In this document: positions 1 to 5,562 of the stretch, in pieces
Layout of the letters: each line of letters starts with the position of its first letter
Numbering within the stretch: position 1 is the stretch's first letter
Origin: Lachnospiraceae bacterium
Lineage (GTDB): Bacteria > Bacillota > Clostridia > Lachnospirales > Lachnospiraceae
Assembly (NCBI GenBank): GCA_017391545.1
Contig: JAFOYD010000207.1
Location: 1-5,562 of the forward strand
Direction of reading: 5' to 3'
DNA: 5,562 bases
Translations under genes and position numbers: made by a program
The notes under the pieces: model-generated
Databases searched by the model: none
Seen by the model: only the letters and a program-made list of their open reading frames with translations
Told to the model about the DNA's origin: nothing

Positions 1-31
1 GAGTCGTTTTATTCAAACCAAGTACTAACAT
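1..31 (-). CDS. 5' end of a probable NrdG2-type radical-SAM activating protein (partial)
   Basis: Only the first ten codons are inside the window, read leftward from ATG at 31-29: MLVLGLNKTT. A strong ribosome binding site (GGAGGT on the minus strand, bases 41-36) lies 4 nt upstream of the start, and a well-formed promoter lies just behind it, so this is a real gene start. From memory, members of the NrdG2 group (anaerobic ribonucleotide reductase activating protein-like radical-SAM enzymes) begin with a short strand followed by GL-x-KTTLLDYPG, and then the CxxxCxxC iron-sulfur motif. The visible peptide fits up to KTT. If correct, the product would use a 4Fe-4S cluster and S-adenosylmethionine to install a glycyl radical on the anaerobic reductase NrdD. 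The diagnostic cysteines lie outside the window, so this rests on a very short match. An in-frame ATG at 43 is rejected because it contains the ribosome binding site and would leave almost no leader. Confidence 0.5.
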   Translation of the reverse strand, partial: MLVLGLNKTT

Positions 32-52
32 ACAAACCTCCATGTATAATTA

Positions 53-81
53 ATTGTAACATTTTCTGTTTCATGATACAA
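53..81 (-). promoter_or_regulatory. Leftward sigma-A-type promoter for the minus-strand gene
   Basis: Read on the minus strand, the -35 element is TTGTAT (bases 81-76), followed by a 17-bp spacer and a -10 element TACAAT (58-53). The -10 is preceded by TG one base away, giving the extended form TGTTACAAT. The expected start is near base 46, giving a leader of about 15 nt that includes the GGAGGT site at 41-36. The position, spacing and downstream ribosome binding site all agree. It occupies the same DNA as the rightward promoter. Confidence 0.65.
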
Positions 82-82
82 T
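54..82 (+). promoter_or_regulatory. Rightward sigma-A-type promoter for the histidine kinase
   Basis: The -35 element is TTGTAA (54-59, 4 of 6 consensus bases). It is followed by a 17-bp spacer and the -10 element TACAAT (77-82, 5 of 6), with an extended -10 (TGATACAAT, TG at 74-75). Transcription should start near base 89, about 36 nt before the chosen kinase start. This also argues against the upstream in-frame TTG at 86, which would sit upstream of or at the transcription start. Confidence 0.7.
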
Positions 83-124
83 TAATTGATATATTGTGTT
101 TTGAAATGCGGGGGTACAAAAGAT

Positions 125-2533
125 ATGCGTAATGGGGATTATATGTATGAGTCAGATAAAGTCGGAAAACTGATATTGAATGTCTTCCTGGTTTTTCTAA
201 TCGGACTGACCGTGATGATCTACTTTGAAGCACCAGGCATGGATAATTTCAGGGATCTGTACAAGATCAATCCGTGGTTCGGAGAAAACTGGCACTATGT
301 GGATGACAGAGACAATGATACAGTGAAGATCAATAGCGGAAATTATCTCAAACTTGAGGAAAAGGATGGACGCGCAGTCATCGAGAAGGTGATCGACTTT
401 ACACCTGAAGAAAATGAGTACCTGATGTTTCGCGTGCGTGCATTCACAGTAAATGTGTATGTGAATGACGAGCTAGTCTATGAAAATGCTGTGTATGAGA
501 AGTATCGTGATTATGTCGGGAAGCTCTATCTGATGCACCTGATACCGATGAAAGATGTCAAGAAGGGCGACAGAATCAGACTGGAAATTGGCTCTGATTC
601 AGAGACTCACTTCAATGTACAGTATGTCTCGGTGGGGGACCGCTATGCGCTTACCGCATATATCGTCAGACAGTCGGCAAAGAGCCTCATCATCTGTGCG
701 GTAGCATGCGTACTCATTGTACTGTGTATCATGACCAGCTTTTCCACGACACTGATCGATCAGGTCAGAGATGTAAGTGCACTGCGGTGGCTTGCGAAGT
801 TTCTGGGCGCAGCAGTCGTGTATATCGCGATGGATTCCGGATGTATGGAAATCTTTCTCAAAAAGATGTCCCTCGTCAGCTGGCTCAACAGCATGGCGCT
901 CCTGATGCTGCCGATTCCGTTTATCATGTTCACAAAATATGCATTTTTCCCTGGACACAAACGGTATGAGGTGCTTGCGACCATCAACTTTGCACTCTGC
1001 ATCATCGCCGTCGGAGCTTATACACTCTTTGCATACAGTCTGAACCACTTTTATATCTTCGTGCATCTGCTGATCGCAGCAGGCATCATTGCATGCATCG
1101 CCAGCTTTGTACAGGAGAAAATGATGCCTTCGCTGGAAGTGTTTATTGCATATGGATCGATCATCGTGACGGCACTGCTAAGCGTTGCTTCCTATTGGTT
1201 TGGTATCATCTATCCCGCATCGACGATCTTTGGATACGGACTACTGATCTTCAGCTTTAACGTGCTGTTCTGGATCGTGCGGAGCCGCTATGAATTAAAG
1301 CAGGTACGCGAGGAAGTCAACCAGATCAAGCTCCAGCGGGACAAAGAGGCGGCAGAGGATGCAAACAAGCAAAAGAGCCGGTTCCTCTCGCAGATGTCAC
1401 ATGAGATCAGGACGCCGCTCAATGCCATCCTCGGTATGAATGAGCTGATCATGCATGAGACGAAGAATGAGACAATCTTAAAATACGCCGACAATATCCA
1501 GAGCGCCGGCAGGACACTGCTTGCACTGATCAATGATGTGCTTGATTTCTCCAAGATCGAGTCAGGAAAGCTCGACATCGTGGAGTCGGATTACTCCCTT
1601 TCATCCCTGCTCAATGATATCGTCGTGATGACAAAGGGCAGGGCAGTTGACAAAGGACTTGACTTCATGCTTGACATTGATGAGGCATTGCCGGATCTCT
1701 TGCACGGCGATGAGATCCGCATCAAGCAGATCATCACCAATCTGATGACCAATGCGATCAAGTACACCAAAACAGGCTGGGTACAGCTCTCTGTGAAACG
1801 GACAAATTATTCGGAATACCTTGACGAGGATAAGATCCTGCTGGATGTCATGGTCTCTGACAGCGGCGTGGGTATCCGCGAGGAGGAAAAGTCAAAGCTG
1901 TTCACAGAGTTTGAACGCCTTGACAGAAAGAAAAATAAAAGCATCGAAGGCACAGGGCTTGGCCTTTCCATCACGTCAAGGCTTGTGGCACTGATGAAAG
2001 GTACGATTTCGGTGGAGAGCCAGTACCAGAGAGGCTCTACTTTCAGGGTGACAATTCCGCAAAAGGTGGTATCCGACATGTCGATTGGCGACTACAAGAA
2101 GCGCTTTGAGGCACTCAGCAATGAGAACAGGGACGAGGCACCGCTGGAAAATCTGAGCTTTGCAGGCAAGCGTGTACTGGTAGTCGATGACAATGAGATG
2201 AATCTGGAAGTCATCGCTTCCATATTAGAGCTGATGGAAATAACAGTCGAGCGCGCAGGCGGAGGACAGGAGGCAATCAACCGCCTTGATCATAGGAAGT
2301 ATGATCTGGTGCTGACCGATGACATGATGCCCGAAGTGGGAGGAACAGATGTCATGCGGCACCTGCGCAACATGACCGGCTGCATCAATCACGGCACGCC
2401 CATCGTCGTGCTGACCGCAAATGCCATTGTCGGCGCCAGAGAGGAATATGTCAAACGCGGATTTGACGATTACATGACCAAACCGATCGATATCGATGTG
2501 CTCAGAAAGATACTCGTGCGGTATTTGGGATAA
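125..2533 (+). CDS. 7TMR-DISM-type membrane hybrid sensor histidine kinase with C-terminal receiver
   Basis: An 802-residue hybrid kinase that should sense an extracytoplasmic signal, autophosphorylate and pass the phosphate to its own receiver. Residues about 14-34 form an N-terminal membrane anchor. About 35-180 form an outside domain, probably beta-sandwich. About 187-386 contain seven hydrophobic segments, the 7TMR-DISM arrangement. About 388-420 form a charged coiled-coil linker. HisKA has its phospho-acceptor in SHEIRTP at His426 (1400-1402). The ATPase domain has an N-box with Asn539/Asn543, G1 DSGVGI (579-584) and G2 GTGLGL (609-614). The receiver (about 682-800) keeps the acidic pair Asp688/Asp689, acceptor Asp732, Thr764 and Lys786, so all catalytic residues are present. 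The usual MPxMDG after the acceptor reads MPEVGG. No HPt domain is present, so the downstream partner is unknown. The start at 125 is chosen for GGGGGT (110-115, spacing 9); ATG at 143 is possible. It is probably co-transcribed with the next gene. Confidence 0.93.
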   Translation: MRNGDYMYESDKVGKLILNVFLVFLIGLTVMIYFEAPGMDNFRDLYKINPWFGENWHYVDDRDNDTVKINSGNYLKLEEKDGRAVIEKVIDFTPEENEYLMFRVRAFTVNVYVNDELVYENAVYEKYRDYVGKLYLMHLIPMKDVKKGDRIRLEIGSDSETHFNVQYVSVGDRYALTAYIVRQSAKSLIICAVACVLIVLCIMTSFSTTLIDQVRDVSALRWLAKFLGAAVVYIAMDSGCMEIFLKKMSLVSWLNSMALLMLPIPFIMFTKYAFFPGHKRYEVLATINFALCIIAVGAYTLFAYSLNHFYIFVHLLIAAGIIACIASFVQEKMMPSLEVFIAYGSIIVTALLSVASYWFGIIYPASTIFGYGLLIFSFNVLFWIVRSRYELKQVREEVNQIKLQRDKEAAEDANKQKSRFLSQMSHEIRTPLNAILGMNELIMHETKNETILKYADNIQSAGRTLLALINDVLDFSKIESGKLDIVESDYSLSSLLNDIVVMTKGRAVDKGLDFMLDIDEALPDLLHGDEIRIKQIITNLMTNAIKYTKTGWVQLSVKRTNYSEYLDEDKILLDVMVSDSGVGIREEEKSKLFTEFERLDRKKNKSIEGTGLGLSITSRLVALMKGTISVESQYQRGSTFRVTIPQKVVSDMSIGDYKKRFEALSNENRDEAPLENLSFAGKRVLVVDDNEMNLEVIASILELMEITVERAGGGQEAINRLDHRKYDLVLTDDMMPEVGGTDVMRHLRNMTGCINHGTPIVVLTANAIVGAREEYVKRGFDDYMTKPIDIDVLRKILVRYLG

Positions 2534-2545
2534 GGAGACAGCAAA

Positions 2546-2573
2546 GATCAACATGGCAAATACTGTGTTGATC
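2546..2573 (+). other. Intergenic RNA hairpin between kinase and GT-C-like gene
   Basis: GATCAACA (2546-2553) pairs perfectly with TGTTGATC (2566-2573). The stem can be extended inward by two G-U wobbles and one G-C pair, leaving a six-base loop (2557-2562). No T-run follows, so it is not a convincing intrinsic terminator. A role in mRNA processing or differential stability of the two cistrons is possible but only inferred. It covers the start of the 13-codon mini-ORF. Confidence 0.45.
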
Positions 2574-2594
2574 GTCCAGGAAAAAGCACAATAA
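2553..2594 (+). pseudogene. 13-codon mini-ORF resembling the start of a lost response regulator
   Basis: ATG at 2553 opens a frame MANTVLIVQEKAQ ending in TAA (2592-2594). A good AAGGAGA sequence overlaps the kinase stop (2532-2538) but sits 14 nt before this ATG, which is longer than ideal. The opening MANTVLIV is the typical first beta-strand of CheY-like receivers, where DD would normally follow. Here the similarity stops after V and the frame ends five residues later. This fits a response-regulator gene reduced by internal deletion to its first codons, in a place (after a histidine kinase) where one is expected. Its stop overlaps the ribosome binding site of the next gene (2593-2599), so translational coupling is an alternative explanation. 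Thirteen residues are too few to prove either. Confidence 0.3.
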
Positions 2595-2599
2595 GGGGA
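2593..2599 (+). promoter_or_regulatory. Ribosome binding site deciding the GT-C-like start
   Basis: AAGGGGA lies 9 nt before ATG 2609 but directly next to ATG 2600, so initiation at 2609 is favoured. It overlaps the TAA (2592-2594) of the upstream 13-codon mini-ORF. Confidence 0.6.
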
Positions 2600-2608
2600 A
2601 TGTATACG

Positions 2609-4873
2609 ATGAAAATGAAAAGACAAAAGACAGCAGTGGTCGCGTCACTGCTTGCGGTACTTCTGATTACAATAGCGACAATACTGGTCTGCAGGAATTT
2701 TTACCCGCAGTATATCAGTCTGCCCACGGAGGATCTGCGCGGTGATCTGTGCCACAGTGACAGTGGGGAATGGTATGTGGACGAAGAGAGTGCAGGTAAG
2801 GGCATCGTGCTCTACGGACCATATATGTATCTGGAAAAGGGCGATTATACGGTAGAGGTCGACTATGCGTGTTCGGAAGATAATTACATGGATGTTCATG
2901 CAAACGGATCTTCAGAATATCTCTTGTCAGGGGACGTGCCGTTAAGCCGGATCAGCACGCACAAGACCTTTACATTCCGACTAAAGGAAAATGTCGATGA
3001 CCTGGAGATCAGAGTCGGTTACGAGGGCAGCGGCTTTCTCAAGGTCAATGAGATCACGTTGTACAAAAATGCCAACGACATCAAAAGAGCGGCATTTTTG
3101 CTGAGCATGTGTATCCTTATGGCATTGTTTATTTATCTGAAATGGGACGCCATATTGGCGAACAGAGAGCGCATCGCGTGGATGCTTCTGACAGCAATAA
3201 TTGCGTCAGCGCCGATGTTTGCAGAGGGATTTTGCTATGGTCATGATGGCAGATTTCATATGCTGCGCATCGAGGGCATTGCACAGGGGCTCCTAAATGG
3301 TCAGTTCCCGGTGCGCATGCAAGGGCAGTGGATGGAGGGATACGGATATCCAGTATCAATCTATTATGGGGATATTCTGCTGTATCTTCCGGCAATTCTG
3401 CGGATCATTGGATTTTCGGTGTCAGCAGCCTACAAGAGCTATGTGTTCCTTGTAAATCTCGGCACGGTGGTCATCGCACAGCTTTGCTTTGAGCGCATCA
3501 CGGGAGACAGGAAGGCGGCATGCATTGGCGCATCAGCCTATATCTTTGCCATGTACAGGCTTGTCAACATGTACGTGCGCACAGCCCTGGGCGAGTATAC
3601 GGCGCAGATGTTCCTGCCAGTCATCCTGCTTGCAGTCTGCAAGATCTATATGAAAAAGCCGGAGGAAGAGAACTCGGAAAAGGACAGCATCAAAAATGCA
3701 CTGCTTCTGACACTTGGCATGACGGGACTGATCCAGACACATTTGATCAGCGTGGCGATGGTATGCATTTTGCTGGTTATACTTGCAATCGTGCTGTATC
3801 GCACGACGTTCACGAAGCGCACGATGCTCACGTATTTGCGGGCAGGCATTATGACATTGGGGATCAATATGTTTTTCATTGTCCCTTTTGTGGATTACTA
3901 CATCAATGTGCCTGTGCGTGTGATGCACGAGGGTGAGGAGGAGCTTGTCAAAGCGATCGAGCATAAGGGCGCATATATCGGTCAGTATTTTATGCTTTAC
4001 CAGAATGCGACAGGCGGCGCCAAGTACAATGTCAGTGACAGAATGGGACTGACGCCCGGCATCGTTCTGATGCTTGCACTCATCATAGCAGTGTATGTGT
4101 GTCTGAAAAACAGTGACAGACTGCTCAGAATTCTGACGGCAATGTCTGTGCTTACACTGTTTATGGCTTCCAATCTGTTTCCATGGAACGATATCATCAA
4201 TCATGTGCCGTTTATGGGCTGGATTTACAATATACAGTTCCCGTTCCGCTTTCTCTCGCTGGCGCAGGTGCTTTTGGCGCTTTTGTTGTGCCGTGTTCTG
4301 GCGCTTTATGCAGACAGGATGCAGGAATGGCTGTATCCGGCAGTGGCGGTTGCGATTGTTGCAGTTGCTTTCCAGCAGTGTACGGCAATGATGCAGGACA
4401 GACCGTATACGATGGTATACGATGCAGCGCAGATCGACAGCTTCAGCGTCGGGAATGGTGAGTATATCCGCGAGGATACGGACGAGGAGCTTTTTGACGG
4501 CGAGATCTACAGCAATGATGTGATTTCTCTTGGGAACTACCAGAAGGATGGCACGCATGCAGAATTCTGGTGTGAGACAGGTGCTTCCGGTGATGCCTGG
4601 GTGGAGCTTCCGATTCTGAATTACAAGGGCTACCATGCAAAGGACAGATACGGAAACGGGCTTGAGACAGAAGACGGCAATAACAATGTGCTGCGCATCC
4701 TGCTTCCACAGGATTATACCGGTCTGGTGACGGTTGATTATGCTGTTCCGGGGTCTTACAGGATGGCAGATCTTGGCAGTTTGCTGTGTATTATTGAGTT
4801 GTTCATAGTACTGTTCAAACAGGACTTAGCATTTACTGCTAAGTTCGTGAGAAAACGTAGTGTAGGCAGGTAA
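2609..4873 (+). CDS. Polytopic membrane protein, PTPS-related/YfhO-like (GT-C glycosyltransferase-like)
   Basis: A 754-residue integral membrane protein with about 14 predicted spans. The first span is at about residues 8-29. It is followed by an outside, probably jelly-roll, domain (about 32-155), then spans from 160 onward. The loop after the third span (188-210) carries GHDGRFH (211-217) and, further on, FPVR. An acidic residue in the first outside loop, here Asp213, is typical of GT-C enzymes that use polyprenyl-phosphate sugars. A second outside domain (about 600-715) includes LPILNYKGY around Pro668 and an NNVLRILLP stretch, as in YfhO-like proteins. A last span (722-736) precedes a basic cytoplasmic tail. 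Database names of the type 6-pyruvoyl-tetrahydropterin synthase-related do not imply pterin chemistry. Transfer of sugars to an envelope polymer is inferred; substrate unknown. The start at 2609 is preferred (AAGGGGA at 2593-2599, spacing 9); ATG at 2600 lies almost on that site. Confidence 0.85.
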   Translation: MKMKRQKTAVVASLLAVLLITIATILVCRNFYPQYISLPTEDLRGDLCHSDSGEWYVDEESAGKGIVLYGPYMYLEKGDYTVEVDYACSEDNYMDVHANGSSEYLLSGDVPLSRISTHKTFTFRLKENVDDLEIRVGYEGSGFLKVNEITLYKNANDIKRAAFLLSMCILMALFIYLKWDAILANRERIAWMLLTAIIASAPMFAEGFCYGHDGRFHMLRIEGIAQGLLNGQFPVRMQGQWMEGYGYPVSIYYGDILLYLPAILRIIGFSVSAAYKSYVFLVNLGTVVIAQLCFERITGDRKAACIGASAYIFAMYRLVNMYVRTALGEYTAQMFLPVILLAVCKIYMKKPEEENSEKDSIKNALLLTLGMTGLIQTHLISVAMVCILLVILAIVLYRTTFTKRTMLTYLRAGIMTLGINMFFIVPFVDYYINVPVRVMHEGEEELVKAIEHKGAYIGQYFMLYQNATGGAKYNVSDRMGLTPGIVLMLALIIAVYVCLKNSDRLLRILTAMSVLTLFMASNLFPWNDIINHVPFMGWIYNIQFPFRFLSLAQVLLALLLCRVLALYADRMQEWLYPAVAVAIVAVAFQQCTAMMQDRPYTMVYDAAQIDSFSVGNGEYIREDTDEELFDGEIYSNDVISLGNYQKDGTHAEFWCETGASGDAWVELPILNYKGYHAKDRYGNGLETEDGNNNVLRILLPQDYTGLVTVDYAVPGSYRMADLGSLLCIIELFIVLFKQDLAFTAKFVRKRSVGR

Positions 4874-4943
4874 AAATCCATTTGCGAAGCAAATTTTGCA
4901 TGGATTTTTACACGTTACTGGAACGGAGTGAACAGTAACTGTG
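4822..4943. repeat. Cluster of three hairpins, possible REP/MITE-like extragenic element
   Basis: Three consecutive inverted repeats lie across the end of the membrane-protein gene. The first is 4824-4831 with 4837-4844 (perfect 8-bp stem, extendable to 4822/4846 through one wobble). The second is 4870-4881 with 4900-4911 (12-bp stem) enclosing a small inner hairpin, TTTGC-GAA-GCAAA (4881-4893). The third is 4914-4920 with 4933-4939 (7 bp, extendable by three pairs past a one-base bulge to 4911/4943). Such a dense array is unlike a simple terminator and resembles dispersed palindromic elements of bacterial genomes. Only one copy is in the window, so its repetitive nature is inferred. Confidence 0.45.
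4870..4911 (+). terminator. Probable intrinsic, possibly bidirectional, terminator
   Basis: A 12-bp stem (4870-4881 with 4900-4911) starts at the stop codon of the membrane-protein gene. It has an A-run on the left arm (4872-4876) and a T-run on the right arm (4905-4909). It encloses the very stable GCGAAGC mini-hairpin (4884-4890). The A/T runs on opposite arms fit termination in both directions. The stem is AT-rich and the T-run lies inside it, so efficiency is uncertain. The next gene has its own promoter, which supports an end of transcription here. Confidence 0.5.
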
Positions 4944-4978
4944 CATATTTTTGTGTAGACGAAATACAGAAAAAGATA

Positions 4979-5007
4979 TAGACAATTATTGAAATAAGAT
5001 ATATAAT
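4979..5007 (+). promoter_or_regulatory. Strong sigma-A-type promoter for the third gene
   Basis: The -35 element is TAGACA (4979-4984, 5 of 6), then a 17-bp spacer, then TATAAT (5002-5007, 6 of 6). The expected start is near 5014, giving a leader of about 113 nt. An imperfect palindrome, GGACAATTTGTTC (5019-5031), lies just past the expected start and could be an operator. No riboswitch class was recognised in the leader. Confidence 0.7.
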
Positions 5008-5126
5008 ATATTAAAAGTGGACAATTTGTTCTGAAAAATTAATTATTCACTTGCTTGAATCAAACAATTTATCATGGATGGAAATAATGCTCACGGGGGA
5101 GTATAAACACTAAGGAGGTTGCTGAT

Positions 5127-5562
5127 ATGCGTATAGTAGAGAAGGTGCTGTACGGATTAGGTGGCTTATTAGCGCTTATACTTCTTTTTGTGGCGCTATG
5201 CCATTACAATCCCACATTGGCATCGCAGATCGGAGGCAGTCTGAAGGCTGAGGCAGGTGTGAAACCTGTGGAGGACTTTGACAGCATTACCGTTACGGTA
5301 AATCATACGACAACGGTTGGAGAGCTTCCGGCTGCGGAAGGTGCACAATCGACAAGTGCAAAAGATACATCGGACGATACCGAAGAGGATCAGTTAAGGA
5401 TTCCGGGCAAGGTGGCTGTGCTGAACGGTTATATACCGGTCAAGGCAACAGGCACGGAGATCACACAGAATAAAGCAGATGAGATTGCCAGTACGCTTGG
5501 CAAAGGCGCGACAGGTGATGACCTGACGTTTGACGGCAGGATCTATCCGTATTATGAGATGA
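5127..5562 (+). CDS. Membrane-anchored extracytoplasmic protein of unknown function (3' end missing)
   Basis: An open frame of 145 codons continues past the window edge. ATG 5127 has an excellent ribosome binding site, AAGGAGG (5112-5118, spacing 8). Residues 1-6 (MRIVEK) are basic, 7-25 form a hydrophobic segment ending in VALC, and the rest is hydrophilic, so this is a signal anchor or uncleaved signal peptide with the body outside. VALC is a poor lipobox because Leu precedes the Cys. A Ser/Thr/Asp/Glu-rich linker (about residues 69-87) is followed by a region ending in TFDGRIYPYYEM. From memory, a YPYY-type motif appears early in some large secreted Lachnospiraceae proteins with transglutaminase-like domains, but the catalytic part would lie beyond the window, so no function is assigned. 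It is transcribed from its own promoter. Confidence 0.8.
   Translation, partial: MRIVEKVLYGLGGLLALILLFVALCHYNPTLASQIGGSLKAEAGVKPVEDFDSITVTVNHTTTVGELPAAEGAQSTSAKDTSDDTEEDQLRIPGKVAVLNGYIPVKATGTEITQNKADEIASTLGKGATGDDLTFDGRIYPYYEM

Larger units (their letters stand above)
48..87. repeat. Inverted repeat coinciding with the two divergent promoters
   Basis: The arms 48-62 and 73-87 are complementary at 14 of 15 positions (single mismatch at 59/76), including an uninterrupted 11-bp block (AATTAATTGTA, 48-58, against TACAATTAATT, 77-87), around a 10-nt centre. The half-sites contain the -35 of one promoter and the -10 of the other. It may be pure promoter symmetry, a dyad operator, or both. Because AATTAATT is itself palindromic, AATTAATTG also recurs as a direct repeat at 48-56 and 80-88, 32 bp apart. 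Confidence 0.8.

Noticed and set aside
86..124. In-frame TTG at 86 as an upstream start for the kinase (13 extra residues)
   Set aside because: It lies at the edge of the -10 element, upstream of the expected transcription start near 89, and has no ribosome binding site. ATG 125 with GGGGGT at 110-115 is better.
599..1066. Minus-strand open frame (155 codons) inside the kinase membrane region
   Set aside because: It is a shadow of the kinase coding frame with atypical composition and no family resemblance.
3533..4636. Long minus-strand open frame (367 codons) inside the GT-C-like gene
   Set aside because: It is antisense to a clearly coding membrane protein. Its His/Cys/Arg-rich translation has no recognisable domain, and it has no promoter or ribosome binding site that I could see.
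5020..5025. Second possible promoter downstream (TGGACA at 5018-5023 with TAATTA at 5040-5045)
   Set aside because: It has 16-bp spacing and a poor -10. The TAGACA/TATAAT promoter at 4979-5007 is clearly stronger.
5037..5044. Third copy of AATTAATT, shared with the divergent promoter region
   Set aside because: It is an 8-bp palindrome of A and T only, in AT-rich DNA, and lacks the adjoining GTA/TAC that completes the arms at 48-87, so chance is sufficient.
5074..5113. Two overlapping short leader ORFs (ATG 5074 to TAA 5106; ATG 5078 to TAA 5113), the second ending in the ribosome binding site of the third gene
   Set aside because: Neither has a ribosome binding site. A TAA overlapping AAGGAGG is common by chance, and no run of regulatory codons was seen.
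5127..5201. Lipoprotein signal (VALC at residues 22-25) in the third gene
   Set aside because: The residue before Cys is Leu, where Gly, Ala or Ser is required, so a lipobox is not supported.

Overview
The window looks like chromosomal DNA from an anaerobic Firmicute, most likely a Lachnospiraceae (Roseburia/Agathobacter-like). This is inferred from moderate-GC genes separated by AT-rich gaps, AGGAGG-type ribosome binding sites, sigma-A-type promoters, a 7TMR-DISM hybrid histidine kinase and a family of large multi-spanning GT-C-like membrane proteins common in that group. The genus is a guess.

Layout. At the extreme left edge a minus-strand gene begins at base 31 and runs out of the window. 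Its first ten residues (MLVLGLNKTT) resemble the N-terminus of NrdG2-type radical-SAM activating proteins. A compact divergent control region (about 32-124) separates it from a plus-strand gene for a membrane hybrid histidine kinase (125-2533). After 75 bp, which hold a hairpin and a 13-codon mini-ORF that looks like the start of a lost response regulator, comes a 754-residue polytopic membrane protein of the PTPS-related/YfhO-like, GT-C-fold type (2609-4873). Its 3' end and the following bases carry three consecutive hairpins (4822-4943) that look like a terminator and/or a repetitive extragenic element. An AT-rich gap then holds a strong promoter (4979-5007) and a leader of about 113 nt for a third plus-strand gene (5127 to the window end, incomplete). 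That gene encodes a single-anchor extracytoplasmic protein of unknown function.

How they may work together. The kinase and the GT-C-like protein are closely spaced, in the same direction, with no obvious promoter between them, so they are probably co-transcribed. Both place an N-terminal, probably beta-rich, domain outside the membrane. The third gene has its own promoter but is also an envelope protein. The region therefore reads as envelope sensing plus envelope polymer modification. No substrate, ligand or output regulator can be named from the sequence.

The most unusual feature is the control region at 48-87: a near-perfect inverted repeat in which the -35 element of each promoter lies on the -10 element of the opposite one, giving two fully superimposed divergent promoters. 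No CRISPR array, tRNA, rRNA, transposase or recognisable defence system was found.
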